Shown in pieces: positions 9,226-17,741 of a stretch of 37,613 nucleotides of DNA. The stretch is taken from contig JAWXCP010000193.1 in NCBI GenBank assembly GCA_034408685.1, positions 1 to 37,613 on the forward strand, read 5' to 3'. A program made the translations under genes and the position numbers. The stretch is from JANXVY01 sp034408685 (lineage in GTDB: Bacteria > Pseudomonadota > Alphaproteobacteria > Rhizobiales > Hyphomicrobiaceae). The notes below the pieces were generated by a model, which ran no database searches, was not told the origin of the DNA, and saw only the letters and a program-made list of their open reading frames with translations. The number at the start of each line of letters is the position of its first letter. Position 1 is the stretch's first letter.

Positions 9226-9349
9226 CGACCGGTCCGCCAGCAATAGCTCGATGTCTCCGCGCTTACCGGATCACGGCGGAAGCGAAGGCGGCAGTAGCGA
9301 TGACAGCGACATCACGTGATCGCTCCCGCAACTTGCGCTTCAGACGGGG
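9226..9349 (+). repeat. Direct repeat copy 2: orphan scpB 3' end
   Basis: Second copy of 6832-6955. It still encodes the scpB tail in frame up to the same TGA (9317-9319); the differences give A to S, S to P and S to G plus silent changes. No further scpB sequence precedes it, so it is a detached tail fragment, not a gene. It ends 15 bases before the stop of the next minus-strand gene. Confidence 0.95.
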
Positions 9350-9363
9350 GATGCTGACTGAAG

Positions 9364-9717
9364 CTACTTTCCGCACCGTTCGTAAAGCGTGGCAACCCCG
9401 TCTTCGAACGCGATGCCTTCCGGCGAGGCTGGCTCGTAATCAAACCCTTGCTCGAACGTCGGCCCCAGCGCCGTAATCAGCGCTCCCACCTGCTCGGCAC
9501 GGCCATCGCCCTCGGCAAACGCGCCCTTGCCCAGTTCGGTCATCAGCGCGCAAAACGAGTCGAGCTTGGCCGGATCGGCCTCGATCGCAGCGAGGACGAC
9601 CTTGACCGCTTCGACCGGGCCGTCAGCGGCAATGGCCGGTGATACCATCGACTTGCCCAAATGAGGGATTGCACCGGAGAGGCTTACAAGACCGGCGAGG
9701 ACCAAAGCGCGCGTCAC
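9364..9717 (-). CDS. Small exported protein of unknown function (paralog B)
   Basis: About 117 residues. The chosen GTG start at 9717 lies seven bases after the stop of the upstream paralog and is followed by a signal-peptide-like segment (TRALVLAGLVSLSGA, AIAADG cleavage region); ATG 9744, overlapping the upstream gene, is the alternative. The mature part is mostly helical and carries EADPAKLDSFCALM and ends in YERCGK. It shares the DPAKL-x3-C pattern, an ASPEG/ASPDG motif and the terminal CG-K/N with the gene just upstream, so the two are tandem duplicates. The two Cys could form a disulfide in the periplasm. I do not recognise the family. Confidence 0.75.
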   Translation of the reverse strand: MTRALVLAGLVSLSGAIPHLGKSMVSPAIAADGPVEAVKVVLAAIEADPAKLDSFCALMTELGKGAFAEGDGRAEQVGALITALGPTFEQGFDYEPASPEGIAFEDGVATLYERCGK

Positions 9718-9724
9718 CGCTCGG

Positions 9725-10066
9725 TCAGTTCCCACAAAGACCATCGAGTTTCTGGAACAGCGCGACGAGCGCTGCACCATCAGGCGACGCGTCGTCGAGC
9801 TCATAGTGCAAATCGAGAGCTGCACCAAACGCCTCGCCGAAAGCGCGGACCGTTTCGTCGAACATGTCGGCGACGGCTTCCATCTGGTCGGGCGGCGCGG
9901 CCAACAGTGCCTTGGAGGACGCGCAATAGGCTTTCAGCTTCGCTGGGTCCGTCTCGATTTGTGCGAGGGTTTTCAGCGCCTCTGCACCCGCCGTAGCATT
10001 CGCCATCAGCGGCGCTGGCATAAGCGCCAACCCCGCGGCCAGACATAGCCAGTAGCCAATGCGCAT
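9725..10066 (-). CDS. Small exported protein of unknown function (paralog A)
   Basis: 113 residues from ATG 10066, chosen because GGAG stands seven bases upstream (GTG 10078 is in frame). The signal peptide is MRIGYWLCLAAGLALMPAPLMANA. The mature protein is helical, with ETDPAKLKAYCASSKALL near its start and DDASPDGAAL then LDGLCGN at its end, the same layout as its downstream neighbour. It is the middle gene of a three-gene minus-strand group. The family is not recognised; a periplasmic role is inferred only from the signal peptide. Confidence 0.8.
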   Translation of the reverse strand: MRIGYWLCLAAGLALMPAPLMANATAGAEALKTLAQIETDPAKLKAYCASSKALLAAPPDQMEAVADMFDETVRAFGEAFGAALDLHYELDDASPDGAALVALFQKLDGLCGN

Positions 10067-10096
10067 CGCGGTCTCCACGCCAACGCTGAAGCGGTT

Positions 10097-10438
10097 TTAC
10101 CCAGCCGAGATCATCACGAGGAACGGCATCGCCGGGTGATCGTCGTCGGTTATCAATCCGCCCATCGCCGTGACCACGCCGTGGGCTTTGTTCTTGCTAG
10201 CCCCGTTCAGTTCCCAGTCGACGTTATGCTTGAGAACTTCTTTTTCGACATGCTGAAAAAAGACGCCGACGATTTCATCGGCTGTCTTCTTCATGAGGTC
10301 GGCATCGGCCTCAAACGTGTAGTGCCCTTCACCGGCACCGTCGCCTGACATCATTCGTGCGTTGTAGGTCGCCATGGTCGCCTGCGGTTTAACTTGGCTG
10401 GGAACCGAGCCATAGCTGTGCCAGACCGACATGACCAT
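10097..10438 (-). CDS. Small hypothetical protein
   Basis: 113 residues from ATG 10438, or 92 from ATG 10375 (MATYNARMMSGDGAGEG). Neither start has a clear ribosome-binding site. The middle is a predicted helix (DLMKKTADEIVGVFFQHVEKEVL) and the end is hydrophobic (MPFLVMISAG). There is no signal peptide and no Cys. It is 30 bases upstream of the two exported paralogs, so it probably belongs to their transcript. The remains of a transposase begin about 110 bases upstream, so the original promoter or 5' end may have been disturbed. Function unknown. Confidence 0.55.
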   Translation of the reverse strand: MVMSVWHSYGSVPSQVKPQATMATYNARMMSGDGAGEGHYTFEADADLMKKTADEIVGVFFQHVEKEVLKHNVDWELNGASKNKAHGVVTAMGGLITDDDHPAMPFLVMISAG

Positions 10439-11017
10439 GGCGTAACGGCCACAGGCTATTTTGAACTGTGGTCTCTGGCAAAAAACTGCACTTGGAAGCT
10501 GAGTTCCATCATCGCCAACGCTGCTGAGATCGCAGTCAAAAGACTATCAGAGCGTCCACCATGAAGCAGTGGACTTCGAGGAACTTGGCCGCCACAGCAG
10601 CGAGGCTCGAAGTAGCCGATCCGGCGCGATTGACTGGCGGCCGGGGCCTTCGTGAAGCTTTGCAAACTCGGCATCGAGCAAGGCGAGCAGTCCTCGACGC
10701 TCGCCTTAATCACACGCAGCGGATGCTACACTGGCACGCGCTGCTCCAGGTCGACGTAGGAGAACGACGACCCCGACCTCGCATCCGATCCGCGCATGAA
10801 GAACTCCCCCGACCTTCAGCAAGCACGGGATCACATTCGCTGAAGTCTACCAGCAACCGCGAATTTCAGCACGCAAGGTTGAGGGGCCATAAGGGGAGAT
10901 AAGGGCGATTGCAGGCATGATCATGCCAGGCTAGGTCTGTCGGCTAGTTTGCGCGGGAAGTTGGTTTCAGGCCGAACTCAAACTGTGCATGCGAAACCAG
11001 TGCTATTTGGTCTTATC
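10439..11017. other. Gene-free stretch before the glycan cluster
   Basis: 579 bases with no intact gene. It holds the transposase fragment at 10550-10797, perhaps more eroded element sequence down to about 10456, and about 220 bases (10798-11017) that should contain the promoter of the glycosyltransferase operon. I saw no convincing -35/-10 pair or terminal inverted repeats there. Confidence 0.6.
10550..10797 (-). pseudogene. Decayed IS5/IS1182-type transposase fragment
   Basis: Reading the minus strand from ATG 10797 gives MRGSDARSGSSFSYVDLEQR, the usual N-terminus of a large group of IS5/IS1182-like transposases. A TAG at 10728-10726 interrupts it, then HPLRVIK continues in the same frame. 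A shift of frame follows, and LLALLDAEFAKLHEGPGR, SIAPDRLLRASLL continues in another frame. After that the sequence jumps to AAKFLEV, FMVDAL, which belongs further along in such proteins, so an internal deletion is likely. The DDE catalytic part is absent. A GGGGGAG-type ribosome-binding site still lies before the start. Inactive remnant. Confidence 0.8.
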
Positions 11018-12244
11018 ATGGGCTCCGACGCGGTCAGTACAGCCCAATTCAACGAAATGACCGGCAATGACAAAGGTCGCGTCCTGTTCGTGGTCACATC
11101 TTTGATGGTTGGGGGGACTGAATCCCAGCTCGTACACCTTGCGACTGGTCTGGCCTCCCGAGGCTGGAATGTTCGGGTGTTTGCCTTGGATCGAAGTGGA
11201 CCGTTGATCAAAATCTTGGAGGAAGCTGGGATCGTCATCGTTGATGGCGGCTTTTCACGGTCGTCGTCTTCGTGGTTAGGCAAAGCATTTTGTGTGGTGC
11301 GCGCACAGGCGAGGCTTCATCGCGAGATCGCCATGTGGCGACCCAATGTTATGCACGGTTTCTTGCCGTTACCGAACTTCATGACTGCCTTAGCCGGGCG
11401 GCTATCGCGGGTGTGCCTTGTCCTGACATCCAAGCGAGGGCTTGGCACGCATCAAGATAGGCATCCGTCGGTTCGGTGGATCGACCGAGTTGCTAACCGG
11501 TTGTCGCATGTCGTCACGGCTAACTCTGTCGCGGTTGCAAAAGACGTCGAACGCCGCGACGGTTATAAAGCGGCACGCGTCCGCGTCATCCCGAACGGCG
11601 TCGATTTTGCCCGGTTTGACGCTACCAATTTGAGCCGAACCGCGACTCGGCGGACTTTGGAATTAGACAACGGCGAACTCGCAATAATCTTCGTAGCAAA
11701 TCTCATCCCCTACAAGGGGCACGCCGAACTCATTGAAGCATTCGCGATCGTGGTGTCTAAGTTTCCGCACGTAAAGCTTTTCCTGGTTGGCGAGGATAGG
11801 GGCATCAAAGCATCCTTGATCAAGCAGGCGCAGGAGCTTGGCGTTGCGGATCGTATCGTCATGCTCGGCCGTCGTAGCGACGTGCCTGAATTGCTGCTGG
11901 CGATGGACATTGGCGTCATGGCTTCGCACGAGGAAGGTTTCTCCAATGCTGTGTTGGAAAAGCTCGCAGCGGGGTTGCCGGTGGTCGCGACCGACGTTGG
12001 CGGCAATGGCGAGGCGCTCGCTGATATGCCGGATTGCCGACTTGTACGCGCCCGGCATTCGGCCGATCTGGCAGAGGGCATCGCCGCCACGTTGGCCAGC
12101 GTTGCAGATGCTGTTCTGCGGCGCGACGTTCGGCAGCGTCTGGTTCGGGAGCGTTATTCGTTGGACAGCATGGTAGGCGCCTACGAAACGATTTATCAGA
12201 CTGGCGGCGTAAATAGCCGACGGCAAGACCACAGCAAAGGATAG
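11018..12244 (+). CDS. Glycosyltransferase, GT4 family (first of four)
   Basis: 408 residues from ATG 11018; ATG 11057 (MTGNDKG) is also possible, and neither has a strong ribosome-binding site. GT-B fold: the N-terminal domain opens with VLFVVTSLMVGGTESQLVHLA, and the C-terminal domain starts near residue 205 with IIFVANLIPYKGH. The donor-binding EX7E motif is represented by EEGFSNAVLEKLAAGLPVVA. It is expected to transfer a sugar from a nucleotide donor in the cytoplasm during surface-polysaccharide assembly; the sugar cannot be read from sequence. asnB starts six bases after its stop. Confidence 0.93.
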   Translation: MGSDAVSTAQFNEMTGNDKGRVLFVVTSLMVGGTESQLVHLATGLASRGWNVRVFALDRSGPLIKILEEAGIVIVDGGFSRSSSSWLGKAFCVVRAQARLHREIAMWRPNVMHGFLPLPNFMTALAGRLSRVCLVLTSKRGLGTHQDRHPSVRWIDRVANRLSHVVTANSVAVAKDVERRDGYKAARVRVIPNGVDFARFDATNLSRTATRRTLELDNGELAIIFVANLIPYKGHAELIEAFAIVVSKFPHVKLFLVGEDRGIKASLIKQAQELGVADRIVMLGRRSDVPELLLAMDIGVMASHEEGFSNAVLEKLAAGLPVVATDVGGNGEALADMPDCRLVRARHSADLAEGIAATLASVADAVLRRDVRQRLVRERYSLDSMVGAYETIYQTGGVNSRRQDHSKG

Positions 12245-12250
12245 CGTTTA

Positions 12251-14188
12251 GTGTGTGGGATCGCTGGTTTCTGGGGGCCAACCTCGAATGCCGACGGGCA
12301 TTCGGCCCTCGTCCGCCGCATGAGCAATCGAATAGCGCATCGTGGCCCCGACGGTGACGGCGTCTGGACCGATCCTGACGCCGAGATCGCGCTGGCCCAT
12401 CGACGGCTATCCATCGTCGATCTGTCGCCTGCAGGGGCTCAACCAATGGTGTCCGCCTGCGGACGATACGTGATCTCATTCAACGGGGAAATTTACAATC
12501 ACGTTGACCTCCGCAGCAGTCTTGGTCGCGATCAAGTTTGGCGGGGTCATTCCGACACCGAAGTGCTTTTGGCGGCGATTGCGCGCTGGGGAGTCAGGCG
12601 AGCATTGGAGCAATCCGTCGGGATGTTTGCGTTCGCCGTTTGGGATCGCAAGTTGCGCACGTTGGCGCTCGCTCGCGATCGGCTCGGCGAAAAACCACTC
12701 TACTTCGGCTACCTGCAGCAAACTTTTGTATTCGCTTCCGAACTTTCGGCGTTTACTGCTCATCCGGAATGGCGAGGTGGAGTCAACCGAGACAGTCTCG
12801 CACTATTGATGCGGCACAATTATATCCCAGCGCCGCACTCAATCTACGAGGGCATCTCAAAACTGGGGCCTGGGCAGATACTGACCCTCACGAAGCCGTC
12901 GGACCAGCCTCATTTCGAATCCTATTGGTCAGCCTCAGCAGTCGCTCAAGCAGGCTCAGTTTCGCCGTTTACAGGCACTCCGGACCAAGCTGTCGAACGC
13001 CTTGAAGGTCTGTTGCGCCAATCATTGCAAGGCCAAATGATGGCCGATGTTCCGCTTGGCGCGTTCCTGTCTGGGGGCGTCGACTCATCAACGGTCGTCG
13101 CATTAATGCAGTCCATGAGTTCATGTCCTGTGAAAACGTTTACGATCGGGTTTGAACAGAAGGACTTCAACGAAGCCGAGCAGGCAAAAGCAATAGCTCG
13201 TCACCTTGGCACCGCCCATAGCGAGCTCTACGTTTCCGAGCAGGAAGCGCGCGACGTCATACCTCAACTTCCGCGCTACTACTCAGAACCGTTCGCGGAC
13301 GCATCTCAGATACCGACTTATCTCGTTTCGAGGTTGGCAAAGCAGCATGTAACCGTGTCGCTTTCCGGTGACGGTGGCGATGAATTATTCGCAGGCTATT
13401 CGCGCTATGCCTTGGCTCAGACCCTGTGGAACCGACTGAAGCCACTGCCGAGATGGGTTCGGCGAGCAGTTCAAGCTTTGGCGACGACGCCTTCACCAGC
13501 GGTTTACGATGCTGTTTTCGGAGCCATGCCGTATCGTTTGGGAACACGGCCGGGTGACCGAATTCACAAAGCTGCTGGCCTGCTGCCCTCTGCTAGTCTT
13601 GTTGAACTATACGCGGGCATGGTCTCAGTTTGGGGTCACCCGACTCCGGTCATCGGAGCAGGGAGCGCACCGACCGTGCTCACAGGTAGACAGCGCGAAC
13701 TCGTGCTGAGCAGCGACGTTCAGCGCCTCATGTATCTTGATCTCGTGAGCTACTTGCCGGGCGATATTCTCGCAAAGGTCGATCGTGCCTCAATGGCCGT
13801 TAGCCTCGAGTCCCGCGTTCCCCTTCTCGATCATCGCGTCGTGGAGTTCGCCCTTTCGCTTCCGTCATCCTACCTAAACCGTGAGGGGGAGACGAAATGG
13901 CCGCTTCGCCAAGTTCTCTACAAGTATGTACCCCAGCAATTGATTGAACGGCCGAAGATGGGGTTCGGTGTGCCAATCGACGGCTGGCTGCGTGGAACGT
14001 TACGCGACTGGGCGGAAGATCTTTTGGCAGAGGCTCGCCTGAAGCGAGAAGGCTATCTCGACCCCGCGCCGATCCGTCGCGTGTGGGCAGAGCATCTCTC
14101 GGGCCGCCGAAATATGCAGTATCATTTGTGGCCGGTGCTGATGTTTCAAGAGTGGCTAAGTCAGCAAGGAAGGAGCGATTTTGATTAA
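12251..14188 (+). CDS. asnB: Asparagine synthase (glutamine-hydrolysing) family amidotransferase
   Basis: 645 residues. The GTG start at 12251 places Cys at position 2 (MCGIAGFWGP), the glutaminase nucleophile exposed after Met removal, so the start is fixed. The N-terminal class II glutaminase domain (about 1-210) contains RLSIVDLSPAG, SFNGEIYNH and HSDTEVLL. The synthetase domain has the pyrophosphate loop FLSGGVDSS and SLSGDGGDELFAGYSRY. AGGA lies upstream at good spacing. In polysaccharide clusters such enzymes often amidate a sugar acid or another glycan group instead of making free asparagine; the position between glycosyltransferases favours that, as an inference. Confidence 0.93.
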   Translation: MCGIAGFWGPTSNADGHSALVRRMSNRIAHRGPDGDGVWTDPDAEIALAHRRLSIVDLSPAGAQPMVSACGRYVISFNGEIYNHVDLRSSLGRDQVWRGHSDTEVLLAAIARWGVRRALEQSVGMFAFAVWDRKLRTLALARDRLGEKPLYFGYLQQTFVFASELSAFTAHPEWRGGVNRDSLALLMRHNYIPAPHSIYEGISKLGPGQILTLTKPSDQPHFESYWSASAVAQAGSVSPFTGTPDQAVERLEGLLRQSLQGQMMADVPLGAFLSGGVDSSTVVALMQSMSSCPVKTFTIGFEQKDFNEAEQAKAIARHLGTAHSELYVSEQEARDVIPQLPRYYSEPFADASQIPTYLVSRLAKQHVTVSLSGDGGDELFAGYSRYALAQTLWNRLKPLPRWVRRAVQALATTPSPAVYDAVFGAMPYRLGTRPGDRIHKAAGLLPSASLVELYAGMVSVWGHPTPVIGAGSAPTVLTGRQRELVLSSDVQRLMYLDLVSYLPGDILAKVDRASMAVSLESRVPLLDHRVVEFALSLPSSYLNREGETKWPLRQVLYKYVPQQLIERPKMGFGVPIDGWLRGTLRDWAEDLLAEARLKREGYLDPAPIRRVWAEHLSGRRNMQYHLWPVLMFQEWLSQQGRSDFD

Positions 14189-14434
14189 CCAGGTAACAGT
14201 GGCTTGACCATCAAAACTAGCGGCCTTCACCAGCCTTCCGAAATGTATCGTCGCTTGTGCCACGTTGTGAGGTGGGTCGATACCGTCAAATCTGATAACA
14301 CTCCGCAGATGACGCTTATCGCTTCATAATTCCTGGATTCATGCTATCGGGCCACGAGTTGTGCGCGGCTGAATTACTCGCTTTCGCCGAGAAGCCAGCG
14401 GGAGAATCAGCGCTAAATTGAGGGGCCATACATC

Positions 14435-15391
14435 GTGACATGGGAATTGGGCGGCACACGGCTTTTGGTCACAGGCGGAGCCGGTTTTATCGGGTCGCAC
14501 CTTTGCGAACGGCTGGTTGGAGAAGGCGCTGAGGTGCTGTGCGCGGACAACTACTTTACCGGACGTCGGGCTAATATCGCTCATCTTCTAGCCAACCCGA
14601 TGTTTGAGACCATGCGCCACGACATCACCATCCCGCTCTACGTCGAAGTGGACGGGATCTTCAATCTTGCCTGCCCGGCGTCACCGGTGCACTATCAGCA
14701 TGATCCGGTGCAGACGACGAAAGTCAGCGTGCACGGCGCGATCAACATGTTGGGTCTGGCAAAGCGGCTCCGGGCTCGCATCCTCCAGGCCTCGACCAGC
14801 GAGGTCTATGGCGATCCCAGCGTGCATCCCCAACCAGAGGAGTACTGGGGCAACGTCAATCCGATCGGTCCGCGCGCCTGTTACGACGAGGGAAAGCGCT
14901 GTGCTGAGACACTGTTCTTCGATTATCGCCGACAGCACAACCTGCCGATCAAAGTCGCTCGAATCTTCAATACATATGGGCCACGGATGCAGCCAAACGA
15001 CGGCCGCGTGGTTTCCAATTTCATCGTGCAGGCCCTTCAGAACAAGCCACTAACATTGTATGGCGACGGAGGACAGACGCGCTCGTTCTGTTACGTCGAC
15101 GACCTCGTGAATGGTATCATCCGCCTCATGCAGACGCCCGAGAATGTGACCGGGCCAATAAATATCGGCAACCCCTGTGAATTCACAATCATGCAGCTGG
15201 CCGAGCGTGTCATCGCTTTGACGAACTCACGATCAAGCATAGAGTTTCGACCGCTGCCGCACGACGATCCTCGCCAACGCCAGCCAGACATCACGAAGGC
15301 TACGGCCGTGCTCGGATGGCGACCGACCGTCGACCTGGACGACGGCCTGAAGGAGACAATAGCCTACTTTCGAAAGCGCCTTTCGTCGTGA
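14435..15391 (+). CDS. UDP-glucuronate decarboxylase (UDP-xylose synthase) family
   Basis: 318 residues from GTG 14435. Extended short-chain dehydrogenase with the NAD-binding VTGGAGFIGSHLCERL near residue 11 and the catalytic YDEGKR (Tyr-x3-Lys). The context SEVYGDP, EEYWGNVNPIGPRACYDEGK, ARIFNTYGPRM and NDGRVVSNFI is characteristic of UDP-glucuronate decarboxylases that make UDP-xylose; related dTDP-glucose dehydratases differ in these stretches. It would supply a nucleotide sugar to the adjacent glycosyltransferases. GAGG lies 11 bases or so upstream of the start. 246 bases without a visible gene separate it from asnB, so it may have its own promoter. Confidence 0.92.
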   Translation: MTWELGGTRLLVTGGAGFIGSHLCERLVGEGAEVLCADNYFTGRRANIAHLLANPMFETMRHDITIPLYVEVDGIFNLACPASPVHYQHDPVQTTKVSVHGAINMLGLAKRLRARILQASTSEVYGDPSVHPQPEEYWGNVNPIGPRACYDEGKRCAETLFFDYRRQHNLPIKVARIFNTYGPRMQPNDGRVVSNFIVQALQNKPLTLYGDGGQTRSFCYVDDLVNGIIRLMQTPENVTGPINIGNPCEFTIMQLAERVIALTNSRSSIEFRPLPHDDPRQRQPDITKATAVLGWRPTVDLDDGLKETIAYFRKRLSS

Positions 15392-15420
15392 AGGCCGTGC
15401 AGTGACGGAGCAGCCTAGCC

Positions 15421-16590
15421 ATGCACATTTCACGAACATTGCACGTTGTGCAAGTCGGATGGGATACGGCCCTGCTGCAGACAGACGCTCCATCCGACTC
15501 AGCTCAACGCCAACAACTCTACGCGCAACTGCTGGAGGCGCGGCGGCCCGGCAGCCGCATGACGATTGTCGTGCTCGGCGCTCCCAGCGGCTCAACGTCG
15601 AAGCAGTTGGGCCCGATCGCCATCGAGCCGATAGCAGGACGCTGGAGGGGGCCTGCAGGCCTTTTCAGCGTCTTAAAACGCCTACATGCAAAGCATCCTA
15701 TATCAGTCATCACGCCGCAGTCGCCGCTAGAAGAGGGATGGGCATCGCTAGCGTTCGCGCGGGGGCGGATCCCGGTCGTTGTGCAGGTGCATTTTGACTT
15801 TCTGTCCGATTTAGCACTGCCGGGCGGGTCCCAGTTGCGCCAAGCACTCGGCAGGGCACGGCGATGCTTGGCATTGCGTCTCTTGCCGCGCTTCGCGGCG
15901 GTACGCACCGTTGCCTCCGATATGGCTTGTCAGTTGCTGGAGCGGGGTGCACGGTCGGCAAAAAGTATCGCTGTGCCGATCATGGATCTCGACGAACTGC
16001 TGGCGTTACGTCTCGAACAGATACGGCCAGGCGTCCTGTTCGTTGGCCGGTTGGCACCGGAGAAGAACCTCAATCTGTGGCTAGCCGTGGCGCTTCGCGT
16101 CGCTGCAGCGAGATCAGATGTGCATTTTGACATCGTCGGCGACGGGCCGCAAAAGCCGTCACTTGAAGCGCAAGTACGCCATCTCGGGCTCTCGGACCGG
16201 GTGATATTTCACGGCGCCAGGCCTCGCACGGCCCTAGCGAATGACTATGCTGAGGCCTCGGTGCTGTTGCTGACTTCAGATCATGAAGGCTTCGGCCGCG
16301 TCCTTGTCGAGGCCATGGCTGCTGGTGTTGCGGTCGTGTCGACGCGCACGGCGGGCGCGCGCGAGGTGTTGGACGACGGCGCAGTCGGCGTGCTGGCCCC
16401 GATCGGCGATGCGGACGCTTTGGCCGCCGGCGTGGTGCGGCTGTTGGCCGACGTGCCCTATCGTGCTGCCCTTGTAGATGCGGGGCGCCGCCGCGTGGCG
16501 AAGCGATATCGGCCTGAGACGCTTGCCGCCCAGTGGGTCGATATGCTTATCGAGGTTGCCGAACAGGGCAACGCCCGTCCGTTAAAGTGA
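15421..16590 (+). CDS. Glycosyltransferase, GT4 family (second)
   Basis: 389 residues from ATG 15421, with GGAG about 12 bases upstream. The C-terminal GT-B domain is clear: GVLFVGRLAPEKNL near residue 203, FDIVGDGPQKPSLEAQV, then DHEGFGRVLVEAMAAGVAVVST carrying the EX7E donor site. The N-terminal acceptor domain is poorly conserved, with no membrane segment. It follows the UDP-xylose synthase gene by 29 bases and overlaps or abuts the next glycosyltransferase, so the three form one transcript. Acceptor and sugar are unknown. Confidence 0.92.
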   Translation: MHISRTLHVVQVGWDTALLQTDAPSDSAQRQQLYAQLLEARRPGSRMTIVVLGAPSGSTSKQLGPIAIEPIAGRWRGPAGLFSVLKRLHAKHPISVITPQSPLEEGWASLAFARGRIPVVVQVHFDFLSDLALPGGSQLRQALGRARRCLALRLLPRFAAVRTVASDMACQLLERGARSAKSIAVPIMDLDELLALRLEQIRPGVLFVGRLAPEKNLNLWLAVALRVAAARSDVHFDIVGDGPQKPSLEAQVRHLGLSDRVIFHGARPRTALANDYAEASVLLLTSDHEGFGRVLVEAMAAGVAVVSTRTAGAREVLDDGAVGVLAPIGDADALAAGVVRLLADVPYRAALVDAGRRRVAKRYRPETLAAQWVDMLIEVAEQGNARPLK

Positions 16591-16604
16591 GCAGCCGAGG
16601 CAAT

Positions 16605-17741
16605 GTGTCCCGCATCCTGATCGCAACCAACATCTTTCCGCCGCTGATCGGCGGGCCAGCAACCTTCGCCGACCGGCTGGGGCATGTATTGGCAGCGCGC
16701 GGTCAAGTGGTGACGGTCGTTTGCTCCTCGACCGACGCCACCGATCCAGCCGACAGGAGGCGGCCATTCCGTGTGATCAGGGTTGCTACGGGTAACCGCT
16801 ATGCTTACGAGTTCCAAGTGCGCTCAGTACTGGCGCGCGAGTTCCTCACGCACAAGAGGATCCTGGTCGCAGGCCTCGAAACGTATGTGCATGACGCGAT
16901 ACGCCTCGTGCCACGCCGATACATCCTGCGCGTGCCCGGCGATACCGTGTGGGAAAGCGCCCGAAACTATGGCGTAACGACTGCTGGCTTCGATGCCTTC
17001 CAAGCCGCTGTCGAACCGCCACCAGCCGTTCGTAGAATAGCGGACCAACGTCACCGGTATCTCGCGCTCGCAAAAACGGTCGTGACGCCGTCGAACTATC
17101 TGCAGGGCGTCGTCCGTCGTTGGCCGGGGGTTCCGCTGGACCTGCGCACGATCCACAACGGTGTCGATCTGGCAGAGTACCTTGAGCGAGCGGCAGAACG
17201 ACGTTCGGGCCGCCCCCTCAGAATTTTGTTCGTTGGCCGACTAACCAACTGGAAAGGTGTGGAGACGTTGCTGCTGGCGGGACGCAACCTCGCCGACTGC
17301 GAGATCGCAATTGTCGGTGACGGTCCGGAACTGCCGATGCTCGAGACGCTGCACGCCCAGCTCGTTTGCCCGGCAAGTATAAGGTTTATTGGACGGCAAC
17401 GAGAGGCACAGGTTCGGGAGCACATGCTCGCGTCCGACGTTCTCGTGCTGCCCTCGAACTATGAGGGTCTGTCGCATACGTTGCTCGAGGCGTGCGCTGC
17501 CGGGCTAGTACCGGTCGTGTCGGGCATCGGCGGCAATCTCGAGGTAGTGACCGACGGTGTCGACGGCCTCGTGGTGCCCTACGGCGATCCGGACGCCCTC
17601 GGCGCGGCACTCGCCCGTCTGATCGCGGACGAAGATTTGCGACTCAGGCTCGCACAAAACGCGCGCGCGCGCGCAGCATCCTTTCCATTTTCTGCCACGG
17701 TCGATGCTTACGCCCGATTGATCGAGGAGCAGGCGTCTTGA
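16605..17741 (+). CDS. Glycosyltransferase, GT4 family (third)
   Basis: 378 residues from GTG 16605, chosen because GAGG lies four bases upstream and the protein then begins at the first beta strand (SRILIATNIFPPLIGGPAT). GTG 16587, which overlaps the previous stop as GTGA, is an alternative. GT-B features: ILFVGRLTNWKGVETLL, CEIAIVGDGPEL and NYEGLSHTLLEACAAGLVPVVS with the EX7E pattern. The stop overlaps the TTG start of the next gene (TTGA). Predicted cytoplasmic enzyme for surface-glycan assembly. Confidence 0.91.
   Translation: MSRILIATNIFPPLIGGPATFADRLGHVLAARGQVVTVVCSSTDATDPADRRRPFRVIRVATGNRYAYEFQVRSVLAREFLTHKRILVAGLETYVHDAIRLVPRRYILRVPGDTVWESARNYGVTTAGFDAFQAAVEPPPAVRRIADQRHRYLALAKTVVTPSNYLQGVVRRWPGVPLDLRTIHNGVDLAEYLERAAERRSGRPLRILFVGRLTNWKGVETLLLAGRNLADCEIAIVGDGPELPMLETLHAQLVCPASIRFIGRQREAQVREHMLASDVLVLPSNYEGLSHTLLEACAAGLVPVVSGIGGNLEVVTDGVDGLVVPYGDPDALGAALARLIADEDLRLRLAQNARARAASFPFSATVDAYARLIEEQAS

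Noticed and set aside
9192..9476. Plus-strand open frame over the second scpB-tail repeat
   Set aside because: It reads the repeat in a different frame from scpB and continues opposite the minus-strand exported gene.
10561..10902. 113-codon plus-strand open frame
   Set aside because: Lies opposite the decayed transposase; Arg-rich, without family features.
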